This document shows positions 44,591 to 52,994 of a stretch of 64,000 bases of DNA, in pieces; the first letter of the stretch is position 1, and every line of letters begins with the position of its first letter. The translations under genes were made by a program, and so were the position numbers. Source of the DNA: Sediminibacterium ginsengisoli (GTDB lineage: Bacteria; Bacteroidota; Bacteroidia; Chitinophagales; Chitinophagaceae); contig NZ_FUWH01000001.1 of assembly GCF_900167075.1 (NCBI RefSeq), positions 372,001 to 436,000 of the forward strand. The letters are read 5' to 3'. Under the pieces are notes generated by a model that was not told the DNA's origin, did not search any database, and worked only from the letters and a program-made list of their open reading frames with translations.

Positions 44591-45949
44591 ATGTCTGTTA
44601 ACCGGAGAAAATTCATCAGCCAGGGACTCCAGGCTACTGCGGGCGTATATGCTGCCAGCCTGGGTTTCAGCGCTAAAAGTTATGGTCGTATCATCGGTGC
44701 AAATGACCGGGTAAGAGTTGGTGTGGTGGGTTATTCGGACCGGTTCCGCCAGTCGCACCTTCCTTGTTTTGAAAATCATTACAAGGAATTGAATTTCGAT
44801 ATTACAGCAGTTTCGGATTTGTGGAAGCAAAGACGTGAAGAAGGCGCGGCATTGCTTAAGGAGCGGATGGGACATGACATCACAGCCTGCCGGAACAACG
44901 AAGAGTTATACGCTCAGAAAAACATAGATGCTGTCTTTATCAGCACAGCAGATTTTCAGCATGCGCTGCATGCGATAGAAGCGGTAAAAGCCGGCTGCGA
45001 TGTTTACGTGGAAAAGCCTTTTGCCGAAACGATGGAAGATAACCGTGCTGCGTTAAAAGTGATCAAGGCTTCAGACCGTATTGTACAGATAGGATCGCAG
45101 CGCCGGAGCGGCAATAATTATAAGGCGGCAGCTGACTTTATCGCTTCCGGAAAATTCGGCGATATCACTATGGTAGAGCTCAGCTGGAATGTAAACCAGC
45201 CCGGCCGCTGGCGCAGACCGGCACTGGTAGCGCAACTGAAACAGGAAGATACCGACTGGAAACGCTACCTGATGAACCGGCCTTTTGAAGCCTGGGATCC
45301 GCGCAAATACCTCGAATACCGTTTGTTCTGGCCTTACTCTTCGGGCATGCCCGGACAATGGATGTCGCACCAGATCGATACAGTGCATTGGTTCACCGGC
45401 CTGAAGCATCCGCGCAGTGTGGTTGCCAACGGAGGCATCTATAAATGGAAAGATGGTCGAAAAAACTGGGATACCACAACGGCCGTGTTTGACTATGGTC
45501 CTGAGAACGATCGTTCCGCCGGCTTCCAGGTAGTGTTCACTTCCCGCATGCACAACGGCGACGAAAGCCCTGCCGAGATTTATTATGCGAATGGAGGTGA
45601 GCTGAACCTCATCACCAACAAAGTATCTCCCAAAGGTGGATTAAAAGAACAGGCCGCAGCGGCAATGAACATGCCCGCCAACCTGCTCCCCGAACTGAAC
45701 CTGACGGAAAAAGCCATAAAAGTTGCTACAGCCGCCAATACAGGTGGGGACGCCCTTACCTCCGCGCACATACGCAACTGGATGGAATGTATCCGCAGCC
45801 GGAAACAACCCAATGCACCTGTGGAAGCGGGTTATTATCATTCCATTGCCACCATCATGACCAATGCAGCCGTCCGTACGGGCCAGAAAGCTACCTTCGA
45901 TGAGAAGACACAGGAAGTGATGGCTGGTGGTAAGGTTTTTAAATGGTAA
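44591..45949 (+). CDS. Tat-exported Gfo/Idh/MocA-family oxidoreductase
   Basis: The 452-residue protein begins MSVNRRKFISQGLQATAG, a twin-arginine signal, so it is exported folded with cofactor. The NAD(P)-binding start is RVRVGVVGYSDR; EKPFAETMEDN carries the conserved Lys-Pro of the family, and the C-terminal dimerisation domain follows. It lies 37 bp after the DUF1080 gene and probably works with it on sugars. A role with the pectin locus downstream is possible, but the repeats between them argue for separate units. Confidence 0.9.
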   Translation: MSVNRRKFISQGLQATAGVYAASLGFSAKSYGRIIGANDRVRVGVVGYSDRFRQSHLPCFENHYKELNFDITAVSDLWKQRREEGAALLKERMGHDITACRNNEELYAQKNIDAVFISTADFQHALHAIEAVKAGCDVYVEKPFAETMEDNRAALKVIKASDRIVQIGSQRRSGNNYKAAADFIASGKFGDITMVELSWNVNQPGRWRRPALVAQLKQEDTDWKRYLMNRPFEAWDPRKYLEYRLFWPYSSGMPGQWMSHQIDTVHWFTGLKHPRSVVANGGIYKWKDGRKNWDTTTAVFDYGPENDRSAGFQVVFTSRMHNGDESPAEIYYANGGELNLITNKVSPKGGLKEQAAAAMNMPANLLPELNLTEKAIKVATAANTGGDALTSAHIRNWMECIRSRKQPNAPVEAGYYHSIATIMTNAAVRTGQKATFDEKTQEVMAGGKVFKW

Positions 45950-46012
45950 GGAGGGTGAGGGCGTACCTGCGGCACAGTGAGGGTGCGCCCGGAGTGCGGT
46001 GAGGGGAGCGAG
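45950..46012. repeat. Inverted copy of the C-rich intergenic repeat
   Basis: Read on the minus strand this stretch contains CCTCACTGTGCCGCAGGTAC followed by GCCCTCAC, matching the repeat at 23230-23300. It begins immediately after the oxidoreductase stop codon. Confidence 0.65.
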
Positions 46013-46051
46013 GGGCCTGTGACCAAGTGACCAGGGTGGGCAGCTTTCCTA

Positions 46052-46160
46052 GTCTCAGGCCAGCTTAAATCCGCGTACCGCTCTCTTAGAGAAGCTTCTA
46101 AAAAAATGGATCATGCCAATCAAAAACTGGGGCATGATGCTTGATCAGTTCTTAACTATA
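46052..46160 (+). pseudogene. IS256 (mutator)-family transposase remnant, C-terminal end, frameshifted
   Basis: One frame reads LKSAYRSLREASKK and, past a run of seven A residues (46100-46106), the next frame reads KWIMPIKNWGMMLDQFLTI. Joined, these match the end of IS256-family transposases (ASKKWTMPIRNWG-type). The extra A explains the shift. Only about 36 codons remain, and no catalytic DDE part is present, so this is a dead fragment. Sequence after 46160 to about 46226 may be the old element end. Confidence 0.6.
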
Positions 46161-46254
46161 ACAGGGTCAGAATTTAAACTCGTAAGCCCTGTTTTGAAAG
46201 TTTACAGACTTAATGGGATAGTCCCAAGACTGCCCAAGCATTGGCAAGGAGCAA

Positions 46255-46505
46255 CCTCACCCACCTCACCGTGCAGCATGCACCCCTCACTTCTGCATAC
46301 TACGCTTACTTCACCGCCAACCCCTCACATCCCCTCACCGTGCAGCATTCACACCCTCACTTCTGCATACTACGCTTACTTCACCGCCAACCCCCTCACA
46401 TCCCCTCACCGTGCCACAGGCACACCCCTCACTTCCGCATACTACGCTTACTTCACCGCCAACCCCTCACATCTCCTCACCGTGCCACAGGCACACCCCT
46501 CACCT
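46255..46505. repeat. C-rich minisatellite, ~3.3 copies of 70-73 bp
   Basis: The unit contains CCTCACCGTGC, CACTTC and GCATACTACGCTTACTTC in order; the last element starts at 46295, 46365 and 46438. Frames across it yield repeating Ser/Pro/Thr peptides with no fold, so I treat it as non-coding. It lies between the oxidoreductase gene and the pectin locus. Confidence 0.85.
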
Positions 46506-46570
46506 GGCACAAACATCCTCTCTAAACCCCACATCACCAGCCAATTACCCCCTCCTTCCTTAGTTGACAA

Positions 46571-46601
46571 CGTTACCGGGAACGATTGCGTAGAAAAAAA
46601 C
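46571..46601 (+). promoter_or_regulatory. LacI-type operator motif upstream of susC
   Basis: CGTTACCGGGAACG (a near palindrome) runs into ATTGCGTA and an A tract. The 22-bp core matches the site at 58982-59003 at 21 positions. It lies 223 bp before the susC start chosen here. The likely binder is the LacI-family protein encoded at 57575-58618. Confidence 0.6.
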
Positions 46602-46823
46602 TTCCCAACACTTCATCATATCTGCGGATAAGTGTAGCATTGACTTAGTAAATGAGCACTAAAGCGACAGCATAGTGAGATTTGCTTTATAAAACTGCTT
46701 GCCATGAACCGGAATCAATCATACTTTCCTGTTTCTCTTGCCGCCTGTGGCAGCAACTCCCTTCCTTTTATCATACAGAAAACAAAATCAGAACAATCTA
46801 CCGATTGCTTAAACCGCTTGCGT

Positions 46824-49800
46824 ATGCCTAAGAACATGAAATGTATCTGCCTTATGGCCATTGCCATGCTGTTGTGCTACATCCCGCACCAACTGCTGGC
46901 ACAAACAAAATTTGAAGTGAAGGGCCGGGTCCTTTCATCCGATAACCAGCCGATTGAAGGGGTGAATGTCATCCAGAAAGGCAACCGCCAGGCCGGAACA
47001 GCCACTGATAAAGACGGTCAGTTCCGTATACTGGTTGAGAACAACAAAGCTACGCTTGTTTTCTCCGCTGTAGGTTATACAGCGCATGAAGAAGCGCTCA
47101 ACGGACGCAGTACACTGAATGTGAAAATGACTCCTGAAGTAAAAGAAGTGGATGAGGTTGTAGTGATCGGGTACCAGTCTGTAAGACGTAAAAATCTGCT
47201 TGCTTCAGTTGCAAGCGTGAGCTCCAAAGACCTGAAAGACATCCCTGTTAACTCCGCTGCCGAAGCACTTAACGGTCGCCTGGCCGGTGTTACCGCCACT
47301 ACTGCAGAAGGCTCTCCCGACGCTGATATCCGTATCCGTGTTCGTGGCGGTATGTCTATCACCGGTGATAACTCACCTTTATATATAGTGGATGGTGTTC
47401 AGGTTGAGAACGGGCTTTCTGCCATCTCTCCGCAGAATATCCAGTCGATCGACGTACTGAAAGACGCTGCAGCTACCGCTATCTATGGTGCGCGTGGTGC
47501 AAATGGTGTGATCGTGATCACAACAAAAAGCGGCCGTACCGGCAGACTCACTGTAAGCTATAACGGCTTTGTTGGCGTGAAATCCTTAGCTAAAAAACTG
47601 AATGTGCTCAATCCTTATGATTTCGTGGTTTATCAGTCTGAGCGTTCAAGGGGAAGCAGTACAGACAGCGCCACTTTCACGAAGAATTTCGGAACAACCT
47701 GGGATACACTGAACAATTATAAGAACGTACCTGTGGTTGACTGGCAGGACGAGATCATGGGTAAAACCGGCGTAATGCAGACGCATAATGTGAATGCAAT
47801 GGGCGGTACCAAAAACCTGACTTACAATTTTGGTTACACTTATAATGATGATAAAGCGATCGTGATCAATTCACAATACAAACGTCACCTGCTTAATTTC
47901 AAAGGAGATTACAAGATCACATCAAAACTGAAATTCGGACTGTCGACCAGGTACACGCACACTGATGTGTTAGGCGCCGGCGTTTCTTCAGATCAGGGTT
48001 CTGCTTACAACAGGCTGCGTAACGCAGTTAAATACAGGCCATTCCTTTCTTCAGGACAGGATATCGACGATAACGATCCTTATGCAGACCCTAACGTAGG
48101 TAACAGCCTGAACCTGGTGAACCCGATCCTGCTGGCAGGTGCAGAGTACCGAAAAAAATCGACCGATGTATTCAATGCTATAGCTAACCTTAGCTATACC
48201 ATTGCAAAGAACCTGACCTTCAGATCAACATTCGGCTATGACAGGACCAACCTGGTAGACCGCCAGTTCCTGGATTCCCTTGCACCTTTCTCTGTACTGC
48301 AGGGAAGCAAAAAACCGGTTGTTCAACTTGATACATCCTATAAAACCATCTATACAAATTCGAACGTACTCACTTATTCAGTATCCAACTATAAGAACAG
48401 GCACAGCTTTGATGTGCTGCTGGGAGAGGAAACTTATGACCTGCGTACGGAAAGCCACACTACATTGCTGAGGAACTACCCCAACAATATCGGTCATGAT
48501 GATGCGTTCGGTCAAACCAATCTCGGAACACCGTTTGTCGGTTATCCGCGCATGGGTAAAACAAGGTATACCAGCCTTTCTTTCTTCAGCAGGCTGAATT
48601 ATACCTATCTCAACAAATACTATTTCTCGTTCAATGTGAGAGCAGATGGCGCGTCTAAATTTGCAGATGGGCGCAAATGGGGTTATTTCCCTGCGGGTTC
48701 AGTTGCATGGCGCGTGAAGAACGAGGATTTCATGAGCAATGTGAAATTCATCAGTGACCTGAAATTCAGGGCAGGTTTCGGTACCGTGGGTAATAACAGG
48801 ATCAATGATTACCTGTTCCTGACCACATTCAAGAATGATGGAGCTTATTACTATGGCCTCAATAACCAGGCTGTAAATGCTTACTATTCTTCAGGTCTTG
48901 TGAACGAGGCACTGCAGTGGGAATCTACTGTTAACAGGAATATCGGTGTAGATATCAGCCTGTTCAAAGACAGGTTAAGCCTGAGTGTTGATTACTATAA
49001 CAACAGCTCTAAAAACCTGCTGCTGAATGTTCCGATCGCATCTACCTATGGTTATGCAACACAACTTCAGAATGTAGGCCGTACCTCAAACAAAGGCCTG
49101 GAGATCCAGCTGAATGCAACCCTGGTACGTAAGCAGGACTTCACCTGGACGGCCAGCTATAACATGTCGTTCAACAAGAACAAAGTTGAACAGCTTGGTG
49201 TAAACCAGAATTCATTCTTCCCGGCAGCGAGCTGGGGTGTTTCCGGTCAGCCGACAGATTATATCATCCGCATAGGCGATCCTGTAGGATCTATGTGGGG
49301 GCTTGTAACCGACGGATTCTACAAAGTATCTGACTTCGATTATAACACAGCAACAAGTGTGTACACACTGAAAGCAGGTGTAGTGAATAACTCAGCCATC
49401 ATCGGACCTGTACAGCCGGGTTCGATCAAATTCAAGGATCTGAATGGCGATGGTGTGATAGACCTCAACAACGACAGGAAGATCATCGGAAATCCGAACC
49501 CTAAATTCACAGGTGGTCTGAACCAGCAATTCACTTACAAGCAATGGGATATGAGCGTATTCGTGAACTTCTCTTACGGAAACGATATCTACAATGCAAA
49601 CAAGATCGAGTTCACCAACGGTTACACCAACAACTCCAATATGCTCGCCATGATGGAGAACCGCTGGAGGGTGGTAACAGCAAACGGACAGACTGCACAA
49701 TATGTGAACAGTTCAAACCAGGTGGTGGGTATCGCGCCTGATCAGCTTGCGGCACTGAATGCCAATGCAACCATCTGGCAGCCGCTGAAGAGCGCCGGTG

Positions 49801-50075
49801 CTTTCTATCCGCATTCATGGGCAATCGAAGACGGTTCATTCCTTCGTATCAATAACGTGACCATCGGTTATAATATGTCTTCGAAAAGTATCCGTAAAGC
49901 AGGTCTGAGCAAACTCCGTTTCTATGTAACTGCGAACAACCTGGCAGTACTGACCAGCTATACCGGTTACGATCCGGAAGTGAGTGTAAGGAACAGCAAC
50001 CTGACGCCAGGCCTCGATTACTCAGCGTATCCTAAAAGCCGGACATTCATTTTTGGTATCAATGCAACATTCTAA
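46824..50075 (+). CDS. susC: SusC/RagA-family TonB-linked outer-membrane transporter
   Basis: The 1083-residue protein has a signal peptide (to LLAQ), a carboxypeptidase-regulatory-like domain (about 25-100), a TonB plug domain with PLYIVDGVQV, and a beta-barrel ending in FIFGINATF. It imports oligosaccharides through the outer membrane in complex with the SusD protein encoded 24 bp downstream. It has no STN domain, so it is not tied to an ECF-sigma/FecR system. An in-frame ATG exists at 46704, but ATG 46824 puts the signal peptide at the start. Substrate is inferred as pectin fragments from the neighbours. Confidence 0.94.
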   Translation: MPKNMKCICLMAIAMLLCYIPHQLLAQTKFEVKGRVLSSDNQPIEGVNVIQKGNRQAGTATDKDGQFRILVENNKATLVFSAVGYTAHEEALNGRSTLNVKMTPEVKEVDEVVVIGYQSVRRKNLLASVASVSSKDLKDIPVNSAAEALNGRLAGVTATTAEGSPDADIRIRVRGGMSITGDNSPLYIVDGVQVENGLSAISPQNIQSIDVLKDAAATAIYGARGANGVIVITTKSGRTGRLTVSYNGFVGVKSLAKKLNVLNPYDFVVYQSERSRGSSTDSATFTKNFGTTWDTLNNYKNVPVVDWQDEIMGKTGVMQTHNVNAMGGTKNLTYNFGYTYNDDKAIVINSQYKRHLLNFKGDYKITSKLKFGLSTRYTHTDVLGAGVSSDQGSAYNRLRNAVKYRPFLSSGQDIDDNDPYADPNVGNSLNLVNPILLAGAEYRKKSTDVFNAIANLSYTIAKNLTFRSTFGYDRTNLVDRQFLDSLAPFSVLQGSKKPVVQLDTSYKTIYTNSNVLTYSVSNYKNRHSFDVLLGEETYDLRTESHTTLLRNYPNNIGHDDAFGQTNLGTPFVGYPRMGKTRYTSLSFFSRLNYTYLNKYYFSFNVRADGASKFADGRKWGYFPAGSVAWRVKNEDFMSNVKFISDLKFRAGFGTVGNNRINDYLFLTTFKNDGAYYYGLNNQAVNAYYSSGLVNEALQWESTVNRNIGVDISLFKDRLSLSVDYYNNSSKNLLLNVPIASTYGYATQLQNVGRTSNKGLEIQLNATLVRKQDFTWTASYNMSFNKNKVEQLGVNQNSFFPAASWGVSGQPTDYIIRIGDPVGSMWGLVTDGFYKVSDFDYNTATSVYTLKAGVVNNSAIIGPVQPGSIKFKDLNGDGVIDLNNDRKIIGNPNPKFTGGLNQQFTYKQWDMSVFVNFSYGNDIYNANKIEFTNGYTNNSNMLAMMENRWRVVTANGQTAQYVNSSNQVVGIAPDQLAALNANATIWQPLKSAGAFYPHSWAIEDGSFLRINNVTIGYNMSSKSIRKAGLSKLRFYVTANNLAVLTSYTGYDPEVSVRNSNLTPGLDYSAYPKSRTFIFGINATF

Positions 50076-50099
50076 TCAACACACAATAAACATTGCTAT

Positions 50100-51911
50100 A
50101 TGAAGAAGAAATATTTTTATAAACTTACATTCATCGCAGGAGCAGGATTATTGTTACTGTTGGGCGGCTGTAAAAAATTCCTCGACCAGCAGCCGATCAC
50201 GGAAGTGAGTGCTGAAATGGTTTTTAAAGATGTACCCAGTACCTATAAAGCGATTGCAGGCGTTTACAGCCGTTTAGTGGGCGATGCGGGTTTCGGTATC
50301 CGTCTGAGTCTTTACTATACCGTTGATACGGATGAGATGCAAGGTCCTACCGGTGCTTCCGACAATGACCGCAGGGATATTGCACGTTATATCGCAACAT
50401 CCACCAATGCGCAGCTCACTAACCCGTTCAACCAGCTTTTTACAGGGATCGAATATGCCAATATCTGTATTGCCAACATTCCTAAAATGGCAATGTACAA
50501 TAACGGCTCTGAACAGGAAAAGAAACAACTGCGCAGGATGTATGGCGAAGCGCTGGCATTACGTGCCCAGTACTATTTCCAGGCTATCGTTAACTGGGGC
50601 GATGTACCTGCGCACTTCAACCCGGCTTCTGTAGATGCTGCAACCAATCCATTCCCTGTACGCACAGACCGCGATACCATTTACAATCGCCTGCTGGAAG
50701 ATCTGAAAACAGCAGCTGACCTCGTACCATGGCGTAATGAAGTTGCCGGCATCGGCGACCAGATCGATGAGCGCCTGACCAAAGGTTCCATCAAGGCTCT
50801 GAGAGCGCGTATCGCTTTATTCAGAGGCGGATATGCGTTGCGCAAAGACGGTACGATGAAAAGAGGCTCAGATTACCAGACCTATTACCAGATCGCAAGG
50901 CAGGAATGCAGCGAGATCATCGCTTCTGCACAACACTCTCTGAACCCGAGCTATAAGGCACTGTGGAAAGACCAGGTAAATGCAAGAGCCGTAGCTGACC
51001 CCAACGGTGAGCTGATGTTCCAGGCATCAGGTATCGGCGCTTCAGGTGCGGAAGATACCAAGCTGGCTTATTATAACGGTCCTACTGTAGGATCTTTCGG
51101 TAATAAAAGTATCAATGTGCTGCCTAACTATTTCTATCTGTTCGATTCTACAGACCAGCGTCGTGATGTAACCTGTGCCGTGTACAATGTTGCTGCCGAT
51201 GGTGCCACCAAAGTGGGCCAGGCTATCACTGCAATTGTTGATGGCAAATACAGGCGCGACTGGATCACTAACCCGGTTGTAGCTCCTACCAATGCGGTAC
51301 AATACTTCGGTTTGAAATGGCAGATCCTGCGTTATTCAGACGTACTTCTGATGTATGCAGAAGCTGAAAATGAGCTGAACCCGGCACCAACTGCCGCAGC
51401 TTTCAATGCAGTGAACCAGGTGCGCAGGAGAGGTTACGGGAAACCGATCAATACACCTGATGCAACGGTTGACCTGCCTTCAACGCTGGACAAAAATGCA
51501 TTCTTCACCGCCATCGTAAAAGAGCGTTCTCTCGAGCTGGGTGGTGAAGGTGTTCGTAAGTTTGACCTGATCAGGTGGAACATGCTGGCTGCCAAGATCG
51601 CAGAAACAAAAGCGACACTGCTGGCTATGTCTAACCTCTCAGCACCTTACAATACATTACCTATTGCTATGTATTACAAGAATAACTCAACTGCTGATGA
51701 TGCAACCCTCTGGGCTAACTCATTCTACAAAACAGCGCCAACAGCAACACCTGCCGGTACAACCAAAGTAACCTGGTTCAGTGCTGCAATCAATACCACA
51801 GCACTGTCGCGTTATGCTACAGGATTTACTACCGGTAAATCAGAATTGAACCCGATACCACAACCTGCCAGGGACGCTAACTTTAACCTGTCGCAGAATC
51901 CGGGTTATTAA
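50100..51911 (+). CDS. susD: SusD/RagB-family surface glycan-binding lipoprotein
   Basis: The 603-residue lipoprotein has a lipobox LLGGCKK and the SusD TPR-like body with the family-typical RSLELGGEGVRKFDLIRW near the C-terminus. It lies on the cell surface as the lid of the SusC pore and binds the glycan. It is directly downstream of susC with a 24-bp gap, and a terminator follows it. Confidence 0.95.
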   Translation: MKKKYFYKLTFIAGAGLLLLLGGCKKFLDQQPITEVSAEMVFKDVPSTYKAIAGVYSRLVGDAGFGIRLSLYYTVDTDEMQGPTGASDNDRRDIARYIATSTNAQLTNPFNQLFTGIEYANICIANIPKMAMYNNGSEQEKKQLRRMYGEALALRAQYYFQAIVNWGDVPAHFNPASVDAATNPFPVRTDRDTIYNRLLEDLKTAADLVPWRNEVAGIGDQIDERLTKGSIKALRARIALFRGGYALRKDGTMKRGSDYQTYYQIARQECSEIIASAQHSLNPSYKALWKDQVNARAVADPNGELMFQASGIGASGAEDTKLAYYNGPTVGSFGNKSINVLPNYFYLFDSTDQRRDVTCAVYNVAADGATKVGQAITAIVDGKYRRDWITNPVVAPTNAVQYFGLKWQILRYSDVLLMYAEAENELNPAPTAAAFNAVNQVRRRGYGKPINTPDATVDLPSTLDKNAFFTAIVKERSLELGGEGVRKFDLIRWNMLAAKIAETKATLLAMSNLSAPYNTLPIAMYYKNNSTADDATLWANSFYKTAPTATPAGTTKVTWFSAAINTTALSRYATGFTTGKSELNPIPQPARDANFNLSQNPGY

Positions 51912-51946
51912 AATTACACACGGCATCAGCTGATGATCGTATATTT

Positions 51947-51979
51947 AGTAAGGCTGCCTGAGGGTGGCCTTACTTTTTT
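51947..51979 (+). terminator. Partial terminator after susD
   Basis: AGTAAGGC (51947-51954) pairs with GCCTTACT (51967-51974) across a 12-base loop, followed by a T-rich run. It sits between susD and the pectinesterase gene and could lower readthrough so that SusCD is made in excess. Confidence 0.7.
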
Positions 51980-51995
51980 CATAACATCTTTTTTT

Positions 51996-52961
51996 ATGAA
52001 GAAGACAATACTGCTCCCGTTTTTCCTGGTATTGATGATCGCAACAGCCGCACAGCAACAGATATTGAAAGTAAATGCTGACGGCAAAGGCGGTTACAGC
52101 TCCATCCAGGCCGCGATCGATGCAATACCTGCGGGTAACCAGACACCGGTTACCATTCACGTCAGTCCCGGTGTTTATAAAGAACGTGTAGTACTGCCGG
52201 AAGGAAAAGATCATGTAACCATTGAAGGAGAAAATGCTGCTACTACGCTGATCACCTTTAATAACCACACTGGTACTGTTCTGCCTGGCGGCGACACGAT
52301 CAACACCTGGACCTCGGCAACCTTTTTTATTTATGCCAGTGATTTTACCGCAAATAATGTCAGCTTTGAGAACAATGCCGGAATGACGGCAGGTCAGGCT
52401 GTTGCAGTATTTGCGAATGGCGACCGGCTGATGTTCAATAATTGTCGTTTTCTCGGATTCCAGGATGTATTATTCTGCAGCGGAATCAACAGCAGGCAGT
52501 ATTATCGCAATTGCTACATCGAAGGCTCTACCGATTTTATTTTTGGTGCTTCAACGGTTGTCTTTGATCATTGCCAGATACACAGCAAAAAGAATTCTCA
52601 TGTTACGGCGGCGTCTACACCTCAGGATAAACCGTATGGTTTTGTATTCCTCGATTGCAGGCTGACCGCTGATACCGGTATTACGAAAGTTTCACTCGGC
52701 AGACCCTGGCGTCCTTATTCGGCAGTGGCGTATCTCCGTTGCGAGATCGGTGCGCATATTGTTCCGGAAGGCTGGAATAACTGGAAGAACCAGGAGAATG
52801 AAAAAACAGCCCGTTATGCCGAATACAGGAATACTGGCCCTGGTGCAGCTTTGAACCAGCGCGTTTCCTGGGTGCGCCAGCTTACAGAAAAAGAAGCAGC
52901 GGGTTACACTGCCCTGAACATACTTGGCAGCTGGATCAAAAATGGTTCAGTCAAAAAATAA
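51996..52961 (+). CDS. Pectin methylesterase (CE8)
   Basis: The 321-residue exported enzyme (signal to TAAQQ) has the right-handed beta-helix of CE8 pectinesterases. Active-site motifs are GQAVAVF (Gln), LGFQDVLF (Asp), STDFIFG (Asp) and LGRPWRPY (Arg), all intact. It removes methyl groups from homogalacturonan, opening it to lyases and GH28. Start at ATG 51996 places the signal peptide first. Confidence 0.95.
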   Translation: MKKTILLPFFLVLMIATAAQQQILKVNADGKGGYSSIQAAIDAIPAGNQTPVTIHVSPGVYKERVVLPEGKDHVTIEGENAATTLITFNNHTGTVLPGGDTINTWTSATFFIYASDFTANNVSFENNAGMTAGQAVAVFANGDRLMFNNCRFLGFQDVLFCSGINSRQYYRNCYIEGSTDFIFGASTVVFDHCQIHSKKNSHVTAASTPQDKPYGFVFLDCRLTADTGITKVSLGRPWRPYSAVAYLRCEIGAHIVPEGWNNWKNQENEKTARYAEYRNTGPGAALNQRVSWVRQLTEKEAAGYTALNILGSWIKNGSVKK

Positions 52962-52994
52962 AATGTATCATCATTAGAAGCAAGCTATCCGATC

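Noticed and set aside
46113..46631. 172-residue frame across the C-rich minisatellite
   Set aside because: Its start belongs to the transposase remnant and the rest is repeat-derived Ser/Pro/Thr text ending inside the susC operator region.
46704..46823. N-terminal extension of SusC from the earlier ATG
   Set aside because: The 40 residues before the signal peptide would block export; the later ATG at 46824 gives a normal Sec signal.
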